A stretch of 64,000 nucleotides of DNA from Hirudinaria manillensis (Eukaryota; Annelida; Clitellata; Hirudinida; Hirudinidae): positions 12,840,001-12,904,000 of the forward strand of contig CM067527.1 of the NCBI GenBank assembly GCA_034509925.1, in the 5' to 3' direction. Shown one piece after another: positions 25,013 to 35,830 of the stretch; positions within the stretch are counted from its first letter, which is position 1, and each line of letters opens with the position of its first letter. The translations under genes were made by a program, and so were the position numbers. The notes beneath the pieces are model-generated. The model worked only from the letters and a program-made list of their open reading frames with translations, was not told where the DNA came from and did not search any database.

Positions 25013-25390
25013 AAAAGAATTTTCTTTTGTAGTAATTCTTTTAATTACCACAAAAGAACATTTCTTTTTCAATGCTAGGTGGCTAGTGCTGAGTTCAGGT
25101 ATGATTTCAAAGACAAGTGGAAAAACCCAAAGACTGCTTTTGTTGTGTTATCGAATAAATATGATTGTAAGACCTTTTTTTTGCATTTAACAGCATTTTA
25201 TAAAAAAAATTAATCAATTGCTTTTCCTTATTTATGTTATTAATAATAGTTTTACGGTACCAGTATTAAGGGATGGGACCGATAGTTTTCTGCACTTTTC
25301 TGACACTAACCCTAGGTGACACTAATATTAGCTGTATTGATTTCTAATCATAATAAAAAGAATTACTACAAAAGAAAATTCTTGAGTTTT
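25013..25390. repeat. Block bounded by 25-bp inverted repeats
   Basis: AAGAATTTTCTTTTGTAGTA near 25015 is matched inverted near 25365. Parts of the block recur at 30300-30660 in a different order and orientation. It resembles a small non-autonomous element, but I see no target-site duplication. Confidence 0.45.
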
Positions 25391-25652
25391 AAACTCGATA
25401 TCAGCTGCAACTGAATGTTATTAATGATTGGTAATAATTTGGTTAGACAGATATGCTACTACCTATTTAAAAAGGTTGCGGCTACTCATCATGGCTAGAC
25501 TATTCGCTGAATAATATAAACAGATCGATGCGACAACGGTTGCTAACCAAACATTTTCAATGCTGGATCATCTCATGTAGTGTTCCTTGCACTTTGGAAG
25601 ACTTTCGATTAATTTCCATATTAATTATATTAAAGGAATAACGAAAAGAGAT

Positions 25653-26398
25653 ATGGAACACTTTCAAAATCCTGAAAACATGGAACCACCAAAATATGCG
25701 CTCCCTCAACAAACTGAAGGGCATCAACAACAACAAGTAGTGAGAAATACTCCATTCCCACAACCACTAGGATATCCCCCCTATCCTCAATTCGGATATC
25801 CTCCACAAAATGGATTCAACCAGAACACCATTCCTAACAGTGTCATATCACCAGTGGTAGTGGTTCAGCCAACTCAGACCCAACCGGTTTACTTGGCTAG
25901 CAAGCCATACTTGAATTTCACTGGAGCAATTGTCTTCTCCTGCATTGCATATTGGTGTTGCGGAGGCATTTTTGGATTAATTGCTTTTATTTTGGCCAGT
26001 GAGTTTTAATTTATAAATTTAATTTCTAATTAATTTCTAATTAATTGTTGGATTTTAAATAATCGCTAAATAATTTTGGACAAAGACAAATTTTATTTTC
26101 TATACAATCAGTTATTTAAAATAAAGTATCGTCTGTAAAAATAAGAAGTTATTGTACGTGAATAGAAAATTAATTTGAAATATCCTAAATTGATTTCAAT
26201 ACTTTCATAGTGGTGGGCCAATCTTCGGCTGCAAGTGGTGATGGAGGCTCTGCAAAACCCTTGCTAATAGCTTCATACGTCATGTCTACCATTGGACTTG
26301 TAGGTGGTATCATTGCAATCATTGTTTTGGCTGCTGTGTTTAGCAGAAGTGGGTACTCTTACTACAGGTACTGTTCAGGAAGTGGCTGTTACTACTAA
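25653..26398 (+). CDS. CD225/dispanin-family two-TM protein, 177 aa
   Basis: Exon 1 is 25653-25998 and exon 2 is 26211-26398, joined at GGCC A|GTGAGT and CATAG|TG in phase 1. The start is the ATG giving MEHFQNPENMEPPKYA. The 85-residue N-terminus is Pro/Gln-rich with PPKY and GYPPYPQFGYPP. TM1 (about 91-115) is FTGAIVFSC...GGIFGLIAFILA, the loop is SAASGDGGSAKP, and TM2 is STIGLVGGIIAIIVLAAVF. A Tyr/Ser/Cys tail ends the protein. It is closely related to the 179-aa copy on the other strand and is the intact parent type of the broken copy at 29614-30145. The gene sits between inverted flanks, so it was probably copied as part of an inverted duplication. Role unknown. Confidence 0.85.
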
Positions 26399-27049
26399 CT
26401 GATAGTAACGCATTTACATTTAAGATTTACGTTGTTCAAACGTTTACATTCTTACTCTTGCTTGCAATTGTTTTATTTTTGTTTTGTCGATCATAAAAGG
26501 TACTGCTTGTTGTTAAATATTGTCGATTTTTATCAATATTTGTCAATGAGTGTTGTCTGAAATAAACAAAATATTTTGGATCGTATTGGACATCTTTCTT
26601 GAAATTTGTATTGGATGAAATGTTTGTAATCTTTAATAATTATTACTTAACACATGTATTGCAATACATTCCTAATAATTAATCAAAATTTATTATTAAA
26701 CTCTATTAACAGAGTCAACAATTTTTTACAGAAGCGGAATCAATAAACTTTAATTTTAATCAAAATCAAAATCAAACAAATAATCTGAACATCTATCAAA
26801 CTGATCCAGTTCCACCTTAAATTTCTTAGTCCAAATGCTTGTTCTGACCAATGTTTTATTTAATGAGTTTATTCAGTATTCAGTAAAAATTCAAAACTAG
26901 AGTTATAAAATTTCCGAGCAGTTAATTTGGTCTTAACTTAAAAAAGATAAGAAAACGAAGCTTTGATCAAGAGGCAAAACTTCTAAAATAAACAGAATTA
27001 AATATTAATATTTAAAAAAATATTTACTGTTGGGGGAGTAAAGATCCAA
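26399..27049. other. 3' region of dispanin and intergenic DNA
   Basis: The first 120 bp after the stop are shared with the inverted broken copy near 29500-29610. No gene seen. Confidence 0.5.
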
Positions 27050-27689
27050 AACAGAGGATGACGCCATTATCAATTATTACTCCAACTGAACTTAACTCCG
27101 CCCATCAAACTGAATTTAACTCCGCCCATCAATATGGTTGATAGGAGTTCTGCCGATTTGGAAGACATTTTTATTTTATTGAACTTTATATATTTATTAA
27201 CATTTAATTCTTTATTTTTTGTTTGTTTTTTGAGTAAAAGAGTTTTATTTATAAATTTAAAAAGTATACTTAAAAAAAAAAAGAATCATCTTCCTGATTA
27301 TTCGGTATCCACGCTTTAAATTACATTTAATGGTTTAAATTATATTTAACTTAATTATTATATATAAAACTCACTATAAATTAAAAATAAATCAATTAGA
27401 GACACTAAAATGGACACATCTATTTTTTTATATTTATTTTTTTAAATTATTTTTTAAATATTTTAAAAATCTTATCAAAGGCTTCTTCAATTATTCATAT
27501 TAAAATTACCTTAGACTTACAACAAGGAAGTCTTGCTGGCGAATCTTGTTGAAGAATGGCTGAGAACATTTATTGTATTCTTAATAATTCGTAAGAGTTA
27601 TTCACTCAACTGTCATAGCAGGAAGCTGGTAAAATCGTCCATAAATTACAATCTATATTAACATTTAATTTTAATTTTATTTAGTTATA
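27050..27689. repeat. Right flank of the inverted repeat around a dispanin gene
   Basis: Reverse complement of parts of 23830-24960. It contains a short tandem duplication of AACTCCGCCCATCAA-type sequence near 27095-27130 that the left flank lacks. Confidence 0.8.
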
Positions 27690-29465
27690 TTAAAGTTATA
27701 AATCACACAAATTAGTGAAAAAATAAATTTCAATTTATTTGTTTGCTCCTGTCAAATATTTAATGCCACAGTAACATACTTTGAAACATACTAAATTCCA
27801 TCAGCCATTATAAACATTCATCTCATCAAGAGTTCTACTAAACCATTTACCACTTACCAGAGTTTCTGTCATCACAACTGCACACCTAATTTTTGGTCAA
27901 CACACAGCTGTTGAATTGTAAAGCAAAGAGCAGAGAGAAAGTCAAGTATTCTTTTTTTTTTTTTACAAATAGAACAAAATCTATTCAGTTGGATCAGTTT
28001 AGTCATTCTATAACTCGTCAGTTATTCAGTGTAGAATCTGCATACAGTCTTTCTAATCCCCAGCCACTTCCTGCCAATATATCTTACTCCTCACCCGTAT
28101 GGCTCCGGATAGCTTTTAGTCCATAAAATGATCAACCTGATTCAAAATGAAAGTATCTCTTATTATTATAAATATTATTATTATTTTCATAAAAGAAATG
28201 AAATTATCAGTGTGGATCGTAAATTCATAATGAATAGTCTAACCTTAACAAAGCATGGTCATAGAGATCAATTGCCTGCACATTGAATGCGGAATAGAAT
28301 TTCTAACACTCTATTCTAAGCCTAGCCCTTAGAATTACGTTTCACTGAACAGCTAACTCACAATCATAAGTGTTGACGGTTAAACGTGAATTTAAAGAGT
28401 CAGGTGATATTCATATATTTCAATAGTAATATTTTAATTAATTTGTTATTTTGTAAATTTTTTCCAGTTTTCCATTAAGGATGGATATGGAAAATCCGCA
28501 AGAAACTATAACTCTGTCAAGTCCACCACCATATACTCCACAATCCGAGCCAATAACAACTGTAGCTTATCCTCAACAAGCAGGATATCCAGGATATCCT
28601 CATCCCGGATATCCGATTGGATTGAACCAGAATGCTACCTTCAACAATGCCCAAACACCCGTGGTAATGATTCAACCAACTCAAGTTCAACCATTCAAAT
28701 CGACATATTATGGGATCTTCATTGGAGCAGTTATGGCCTCCTGTACTGCGATTTTGTTTTGCGGATTACTTTGTGGATTAATTGCTTTTACATTGGCCAG
28801 TAAGTAAACGTTTGTGCATATTTTACCATAAAAAATAAGTAAAAGTGCATAGTCAATAAGTTAGTAATCTATTTAAAATTGATTTTAATATTTTCAAAGT
28901 GAGGAGCCAAACTTTAGCTTCACGAAGCGACGAAGCCTCTGCAAAATGCTTGCTGAGAGCCTCCTTTATTTTAGCTATCTTTGGGATGGTATTCGGTATG
29001 ATCACTATCATGGTCACAGCCATATGTTGTGGCGTATTTCTCGGACCAGCACAGCACGGGCAATTTGGAATGCATTAACGAAAAAACAAGTAGACATTTA
29101 AGTTTTTTTGATGATTGAAAATCATTGAACAAGAACTATTTGATATGATTATTTAGAAATGAAGCTCAAAACAACTCTATGATTGAAAGTGTTGTTTTTT
29201 TAGATATTCTAAATAGAAAAATACATGAATAATATTGAAGAAGGAGAAGATAGAAAACTGACAGAACAGATGGATCATAATGCATGAAATTATTGAAATC
29301 CTGACAAATAGTTTTGAATCGATCATATTTATTTTAAACTGGGTTTTTAAGGTTAGTTTGATTGCTGAATTATATTGATAGGAATTTTGAGGTATATGTT
29401 TTGACCCTTACTGTGTGTGAAACTAAAAATAAGTGTTTGATTAATAAAGATGTGAAACTGGAGGT
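27690..29465. repeat. Left arm of dispanin palindrome
   Basis: Nearly the whole segment recurs inverted at about 31025-32970: upstream region, both exons, intron and 3' flank of one dispanin gene. Arms differ by small indels and by coding-repeat number. Confidence 0.85.
28481..29078 (+). CDS. CD225/dispanin-family protein (palindrome left arm), 165 aa
   Basis: Exon 1 is 28481-28799 and exon 2 is 28900-29078, joined at GGCC A|GTAAGT and AAAG|TG in phase 1. The start MDMENPQETITL follows a clear TTTTTCCAG acceptor 14 bp upstream, so a 5' UTR intron ends there. The N-terminus has a perfect PPPY motif (SSPPPYTPQ) and a short GYPGYP run. TM1 is about residues 79-106 (GIFIGAVMASCTAILFCGLLCGLIAF in part). 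The loop is MRSQTLASRSDEASAK and TM2 is AIFGMVFGMITIMVTAICCGVF. It is the inverted twin of the 183-aa gene at 31483-32134. Intact on inspection; function unknown. Confidence 0.85.
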
Positions 29466-29613
29466 TATAGAAAAGGTTTCCCAAAATGCCATAACAACAG
29501 GCTGCAATATTTAACAACAAGCAGTACCTTTGATGATCAACAAAACAAAAAAACAATTGCAAGCAAGAGTAAGAATGTAAACGTTTGAACAACGTAAATC
29601 TTAAATGTAAATG
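29079..29613. other. Intergenic DNA, palindrome arm end
   Basis: 3' flank of the plus-strand dispanin, matching 31025-31450 inverted. The arm ends near 29465; beyond it is the 3' flank of the broken dispanin copy. Confidence 0.55.
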
Positions 29614-30145
29614 CGTAGTAACAGCCACTTCCTGAACAGTACCTGTAGTAAGAGTACCCACTTCTGCTAAACACAGCAGCCAAAACAATGATTGCAATGT
29701 TACCACCTACAAGTCCAATGGTAGACTTGACGTATGAAGCTATTAGCAGAGCCTCCATCACCACTTGCAGCCGAAGATTGGCCCACCACTATGAAAGTAT
29801 TGAAATCAATTTAGGATATTTCAAATTAATTTTCTATTCACGTACAATAACGTCTTATTTTTAGAGACGATACTTTATTTTAATTAACTGATTGTATAGA
29901 AAATAAAATTTGTCTTTGTCCAAAATTATTTAGCGATTATTTAAAATCCAACAATTAATTTTAAATTAATTAGAAATTAAATTTATATATTAAAACTCAC
30001 TGGCCAAAATAAAAGCAATTAATCCAAAAATGCCTCCGCAACACCAATATGCAATACAGGAGAAGACAATTGCTCCAGTGAAATTCAAGTATGGCTTGCT
30101 AGCCAAGTAAACCGGTTGGGTCTGAGTTGGCTGAACCACTACCAT
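29614..30145 (-). pseudogene. Broken dispanin copy in the palindrome spacer
   Basis: Inverted, damaged copy of the 25653-26398 gene. The exon 1 match covers only 30001-30145 (from VVVQPTQTQPVY through TM1 to the donor); the proline-rich N-terminal part is gone and unrelated sequence begins at 30146. The exon 2 match (29614-29788) has an 11-bp deletion after GGAGGCTCTGC, which shifts the frame, and a second deletion that removes the stop codon. The sequence is otherwise very close to its parent, so the damage is recent. A minor truncated peptide cannot be excluded. Confidence 0.85.
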
Positions 30146-31024
30146 CTACTAGTGTCGCATCGATCAGTTTATATTACTCAGCGAATAGTCCAGCCATGAT
30201 GAGTGGCCGTAACCTTTTTAAACAGGTGATGGCATATCTGTCTAACCAAATTATTACCAATTATTAATAACATTCAGTTGCAGCCAATATCGAGTAAAAA
30301 ACTCAAGAATTTTCTTTTGTAGTAATTCTTTTAATTAACACAAAAGAACATTTTGTTTTCAATGCAAGGTGGCTAGTGTTGGGTTGAGGTACGATTTCAA
30401 AGACAAGCGGGAAAACCCAAAGACTGCTTTTGTTGTGTATCGAATAACTATGATTGTAAGCAGCCTATGACGAGCATCCTTTGGCGCAACAAATTCAGAT
30501 ATTATAATATATGATTTCGATTAGAAATCAATACAGCTAATATTAGTGTCACCTGGGGTTAGTGTCAGAACACTGTTGGTCCCTTAACACTGCTACCGTA
30601 AAACTTTCATTACTAACATAAATGAGGAGAAGCAATCGATTAATTTTTTTTTTTATAAAATGCTGTTAAGTGCAAAAAAATAATTGTTCCATATTTCGCT
30701 CAGAAAATTTCTGAATTGGGATTAAATTATTTTATTAACTTTTTTTTTTACAATTGCACCTCACACATTCTTTCATTTTCACCGGTTCATCTGCCTCCAA
30801 ATAAATTGACGGTTGTTATGACATTTTGGGAAAGGACATTTCGAAAGCTGACATCTCGGTTCACGTTCAGATTGTGGAAATAAGCACAATAGTTATTCAT
30901 TAAAAATCAGAATTTTTGAAAATTTTATTTCACTTATTGTAAAATTGCAACTGGTCCAATGTATCCAGTTTGTAGTTCAATGGTTAAAATAATTGTGTGC
31001 TTCTACAGCTATTTTCACAAAGCT
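30146..31024. other. Rearranged spacer DNA
   Basis: Pieces of the 25.0-25.55 kb block occur here: 30150-30300 inverted, 30300-30470 direct, 30522-30660 inverted. No gene. Confidence 0.6.
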
Positions 31025-32970
31025 TTTCTATAACCTCCAGCTTCACATCTTTATTAATCAAATTATATTAATCAAACACGTATTTTTAGATCCATACACT
31101 GTAAGAGTCAAAACATATACCTCAAAATTCCTATCAATGTAATTCAGCAATCAAGCAAACCTTAACCCAGTTTAAAATAAATATGATCGATTTAAAACTA
31201 TTTGTAAGGATTTCAATAATTTCATGCATTATGATCTATCTGTTCTGTCAGTTTTTCTGTCTTCCCCTTCTTCAACATTATCCATGTATTTTTCTCTTTG
31301 GAATATTTAAAAAAAAAACAACACTTTGAAATCATAGAGTTATTTTGACCTTCATTTCTAAATAATCAGATCAAATAGTTCTTGTTCAATGAATTTCAAT
31401 CATCAAAAAAACTTTAATGTCTACATGTTTTTCGGTAATTCATTACATAAAGTTTTCTTAAGCAGTACCATCCATATCAATGCTAGTGGTGTCCTGATCC
31501 GAGCAAAATGCCACAAGTAAAGGATATGACGATGATTGCGATTAACCCGAACACTGTCCCAAAGACAGCCAAAATATAGGCTGCTCTCAGCAAGCGTTTT
31601 GCAGAGTCTTCGTCGCTTCGTGAAGCTAAAGTTTGGCTCCTCACTTTGAAAATATTAATATCAATTTTAAATAGATTACTAACTTATTGACTTAGCACTT
31701 TTATTTATTTGTTATGGTAAAATCTGCACAAATGTTTACTTACTGGCCAAAATAAAAGCAATTAATCCAAAAAGTACTCCGAAAAACCAAATAGCAATAC
31801 AGGACAAGGTAACTACTCCAGCGAAGTTCCCATAATGTCTCGATTTGAATGGTTGAACTTGAGTTGGTTGAATCATTACCACGGGTGTTTGGGCATTGTT
31901 GAAGGTAGCATTCTGGTTCAATCCAATCGGATATCCGGGATGAGGATATCCTGCTTCTTGAGGATAACCTGGATATCCTGCTTGTTGAGGATAACCTGGA
32001 TATCCTGCTTGTTGAGGATAACCTGGATATCCTGCTTGTTGAGGATAAGCTACAGTTGTTATTGGCTCGGATTGTGGAGTATATGGTGGTGGACTTGACA
32101 GAGTTATAGTTTCTTGCGGATTTTCCATATCCATCCTTATTGGAAAACTGGAAAAAATTTACAAAATAACAAATTAATTAAAATATTAATATTGAAATAT
32201 TTGAATATTACCTGACTCTTCAAATTCACGTTTAACCGTCAACACTTATGATTGTGAGTTAGCTGTTGAGTGAAACGTAATCCAAAAAATCATTTATTTT
32301 GCCATGATTGTATTGCGCTAGGCTTAGAATAGAATGTTAGAAATTCTATTCCGCATTCAATGTACAGGCATTTGAGCTCACGCTTGTATATGACGATGCT
32401 TTGTTAAGGTTAGACTATTCATTATGAATTTACGATTCACACTGATAATTTCATTTCTTTTACGATAATAATAATAATAATATTTATAATAATAAGAGAT
32501 ACTTTCATTTTGAATCAGGTTGATCATTTTATGGACTAAAAGCTATCCGGAGCCTTACGGGTGAGGAGTAAGATATACTGGCAGGAAGTGGCTGGGAATT
32601 AGAAAGACTGTATGCAGATTCTACACTGAATAACTGACGAGTTATAGAATGACTAAACTGATCCAACTGAATAGATTTTGTTCTATTTGTAAAAAAAAAA
32701 AGAATACTTGACTTTCTCTCTGCTTTATAATTCAACATCTGTGTATGGACCAAAAACTAGGTGTGCACTTGCAATGACAGAAACTCTGGTAAGTGGTAAA
32801 TGGTTTAGGAGAACTCTTGACGAGATGAATGTTTATAATGGCTGATGGAATTTAGGATATTTCAAAGTATGTTACTGTGGCATTAAATATTTGACAGGAA
32901 TAAACAAATAAATTAAAATTTATTTTTTCACTAATTTGTGTGATTTATAACTTTAATATAACTAAATAAA
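31025..32970. repeat. Right arm of dispanin palindrome
   Basis: Reverse complement of about 27690-29465, with the minus-strand dispanin in the same relative position. Confidence 0.85.
31483..32134 (-). CDS. CD225/dispanin-family protein (palindrome right arm), 183 aa
   Basis: Exon 1 is 31744-32134 and exon 2 is 31483-31643, joined at GGCC A|GTAAGT and AAAG|TG. The first 37 residues are identical to the plus-strand twin, including PPPY. It then has four AGYPGYPQQ-like repeats where the twin has one, which accounts for most of the length difference. TM1 is GVVTLSCIAIWFFGVLFGLI, and the loop SRSDEDSAKRLLRA precedes TM2 (VFGTVFGLIAIIVISF). The tail is short and ends in GSGHH. A TTTTTCCAG acceptor lies just upstream of the ATG. 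TM residues differ more between the twins than the N-terminus does. Confidence 0.85.
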
Positions 32971-33322
32971 ACTATCATTTTTATGAAATTATACTTATGT
33001 TTACTTTTTCCAAGTATTTACTTCATATAAAGTATTAGTTTGCAAATTCTAACTTTTAACATTGCAATTTAATGATTTATTAATGAATAATTTTTTTAAA
33101 TCGATTTTAATTTTTATTTTCGTTTTTAATTTCATAATCTTTTTTTTTTCTTATTTTAGTGATTTAAAAGATTCATAAAATTTTAAAAAATATTAGTTGT
33201 GATCATGACACCGATCATTCTGCAAAAGGGATTGCAATATGGGAGAAAAATTAAAGCAACACAGGTTTAGATTTACAGGAACTTTTTTAAATATCTAGTA
33301 AAATAAAAAAAAAATTGTTCAT
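32135..33322. other. Intergenic DNA between dispanin and GANP-C copy A
   Basis: To about 32970 it is palindrome arm. From about 33045 it is the 3' flank shared by all three GANP-C copies, including a hairpin-like element at about 33216-33239. Confidence 0.6.
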
Positions 33323-35830
33323 TTAATATAATTTAGTCTTCTTTAACTTGGGTTCCATGTCGTTGGATTCTTCATCAAGAGCATCTTCTAAATATTTCAG
33401 AAACAATTCATTCGCTACTTTTTCGGCTTTTATCTTATCAAACAAAACTTCAAAGTCCTCTTTAGTAACCTTGTGGTTGTAATGGATTGGCGCATCTTTC
33501 ACTGGAGCGATAACAGGTGAATAGGCCATAGTCGGTGCATCTACTTCGGTTATGAGATCTTCGAGGTAGGAAACTGTCAGGAGTCTGTTAAATTCCACAT
33601 CTTTGATGCCGTGCAATTGTGACAGCTTAAATTCAATCAAGGCGATTGATATGGAAGTGCGTGGGAAGAAAGAACTCGAAAGCTGAGCCTGGTCTTTCGA
33701 AAATCGCGGTCTCTTTCTCAGTTGATTCTGAGATTTTGACTTTTCCAGTATTTCGTTGACGGTGCAGCTCAAATTCCAAGATGGTATCGAATCGTCAATG
33801 ATATTTGCGATGTATTTTTCAAGTGTTTCATTTGCTTCGTCCCATGTTCGATGGTAAATTGTGGGGAAATTGGGTAGGAGTAGTTTTTCTTTGAGGAACA
33901 CTTCCAAAGCTTCTAATCTTTCCTTCAAATTCCACAATGGAGGTGGAAGATCTTTGTCTTTGTTGCAGAATTCAGTTGGTGGCCAAGAAACGGATCCCAG
34001 ATCGGCCGAATTGGTCACTTTACTTATGAGCCAAGATACGATTTTGTTGTATGCATCGATCAAAAAGGGCAGTTCGTGGTCGTGCTCGTTAACTTTTAAT
34101 GGGTTGTAGTAGAATCTTCTCAAATATTCTACAAAGAATTTCTGTACCACCTGAGTTTGGAACTGAGGAGTAGATGGTAGACTTTGAAGCATGAATTTTA
34201 TGCTCTCTTCTAATTGGAACGATGTTCCTTTCTGCCAAACATCGTCACACGTGACAACGTGGAACGATTCTAAGAGTTCCTTTTCAACGTAATAGTTCAG
34301 TCCGAGACACTCTGAAATGTAATCCATCGTCCACCTTGAGTTCGTCGGTGCAATGATAGTCAGAGATGGAGCTGGCAGAGAAGGTTTGCTTCCGAGAAAT
34401 TTCGAAAGTCTCTCTGATTCCATTTCGAGCAGTTCTTGAACACTGCACGTTTCTCTATGGTCTCGGATGAAGAATAGTATCGAGGAGGTACCCTGCATAG
34501 TCAACGGATGAAAGAAAATATCTTTAGTCGATCTAATGCATACGTCTATCGAACTACCCGCCATTCTCATAGAATGGCTAAGGCACAAATCTGATCCGTT
34601 TTCTGGCAATTGTTCATCTGCAATTTTTAATTTCCTTGCCAACCACTTAGTCAACTGATCCTGATTGCAACCGATTACGGAGCCTTCGGATGGCACAGAA
34701 ATAACAAGTTTCCAAAACATTCTATTGCCATTGGAAAATCCTCCTTTCAAACTGATTTGTTCTTCAATAATTTTGCATATGTTCAATGGTGACCAGCAAA
34801 ATTTAATTGACTCTAATGCTTGCATTTCAAGCATAGAAACGGCATCAGTCACCGTTTTCTCGTCATTTAGATCGCTTTCAGTGCTTTGTTCTACATCATT
34901 ATCATTCGAAGTGTTCTTCAGATCTGCAGTCTCCGTTTCTTGATTATTAATGGAAATGAGCTGAGTTTCGGTTATTTCAGAAATTTTGAAAATAGAGGAC
35001 AGGTCACATAGTTCGTTCATAAGTTTCTCAAATTCGCTGCTTGGTTCAGTCTTGTAATCACTAAGAAATGGCTCTGGGGATGGTTTCGCCTCATGCATTG
35101 AGTTACCAATCGAAGGTGTGCGATATTCCATCATGGATTTCGATAGAACCGACTCTTTGATTTCCAAACGCGGTTCGATACTTTCTACCACGATTGTCTC
35201 TTCCTGGCTTTTCTCCATTAATACCTGGCGAGCACTACTTGAATCGTCAACGGTAAGCGAGAGTTCCAATTTGGTACATGGAGACACCTTGACATCCTTA
35301 ATTTCTGGAATAAAATTGCTTAATTCCGCAAAAATATTTTTGTTTGAAGTTGGCCTCGGTACACTGTTATTGCTCTCAGAATTGTCTCCACTCTTCTTCG
35401 TTCTTCTGTCAATTTTTCTCGTGTTGTTCCATTGCCTATTTCTAAACGGTTTGCCAGAGAATTTTTCCTGCGCATATTTTTCATCATACTTTGGTCTGCC
35501 ATTGTACGGGGTCGAAGCAAACGCAGGTTTAGGATGTTTGTATCCGGTTTCTTGGTTGCTTTCGTATTTCCTGATACCAGAAACCTCGTTAAAAATTCGG
35601 ACATTATTTTCGACCCCTGCCTGACCATTATGATTCCTCTTTGCAAACTTTTTGTTGGACTGATACTGATTTTGACCAGATCTACGTTTGTTATTTCTGT
35701 TGGCATTCGGCAGAAACTCTCGCCTTGCCCCAGAAACATTGTTGGAAATGTTGTGCTTGAACCCAGCAGAAGACATTTTGAACACAATATCACTTTTCAA
35801 AGAACGACTATTGTACGACTCTTGGGACAT
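33323..35830 (-). CDS. GANP/MCM3AP C-terminal-domain protein, copy A, 835 aa
   Basis: One uninterrupted frame. The first ATG is at 35830; the frame is open for another 23 codons upstream without an ATG, and TATATTCAG upstream could be a splice acceptor, so a spliced 5' end is possible. Residues 1-180 are basic and Asn/Arg-rich; 180-340 are acidic. From about 340 the order of motifs matches the C-terminal region of GANP/MCM3AP: FWKLVISVP (about 372), VCIRSTKD, PAPSLTIIAP, a long helical stretch, SWPPTEF (about 615) and PSWNL. In animals GANP is the mRNA-export scaffold of TREX-2. The Sac3/PCI domain is absent. About 40 residues differ from copies B and C with no indel, which suggests selection. 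Nuclear role inferred; the family match is from memory. Confidence 0.7.
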   Translation of the reverse strand: MSQESYNSRSLKSDIVFKMSSAGFKHNISNNVSGARREFLPNANRNNKRRSGQNQYQSNKKFAKRNHNGQAGVENNVRIFNEVSGIRKYESNQETGYKHPKPAFASTPYNGRPKYDEKYAQEKFSGKPFRNRQWNNTRKIDRRTKKSGDNSESNNSVPRPTSNKNIFAELSNFIPEIKDVKVSPCTKLELSLTVDDSSSARQVLMEKSQEETIVVESIEPRLEIKESVLSKSMMEYRTPSIGNSMHEAKPSPEPFLSDYKTEPSSEFEKLMNELCDLSSIFKISEITETQLISINNQETETADLKNTSNDNDVEQSTESDLNDEKTVTDAVSMLEMQALESIKFCWSPLNICKIIEEQISLKGGFSNGNRMFWKLVISVPSEGSVIGCNQDQLTKWLARKLKIADEQLPENGSDLCLSHSMRMAGSSIDVCIRSTKDIFFHPLTMQGTSSILFFIRDHRETCSVQELLEMESERLSKFLGSKPSLPAPSLTIIAPTNSRWTMDYISECLGLNYYVEKELLESFHVVTCDDVWQKGTSFQLEESIKFMLQSLPSTPQFQTQVVQKFFVEYLRRFYYNPLKVNEHDHELPFLIDAYNKIVSWLISKVTNSADLGSVSWPPTEFCNKDKDLPPPLWNLKERLEALEVFLKEKLLLPNFPTIYHRTWDEANETLEKYIANIIDDSIPSWNLSCTVNEILEKSKSQNQLRKRPRFSKDQAQLSSSFFPRTSISIALIEFKLSQLHGIKDVEFNRLLTVSYLEDLITEVDAPTMAYSPVIAPVKDAPIHYNHKVTKEDFEVLFDKIKAEKVANELFLKYLEDALDEESNDMEPKLKKTKLY

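Noticed and set aside
27893..28126. 77-codon frame repeated at 32529-32753
   Set aside because: No ATG start and present twice only because it lies in the palindrome arms; more likely 5' non-coding DNA of the dispanin genes.
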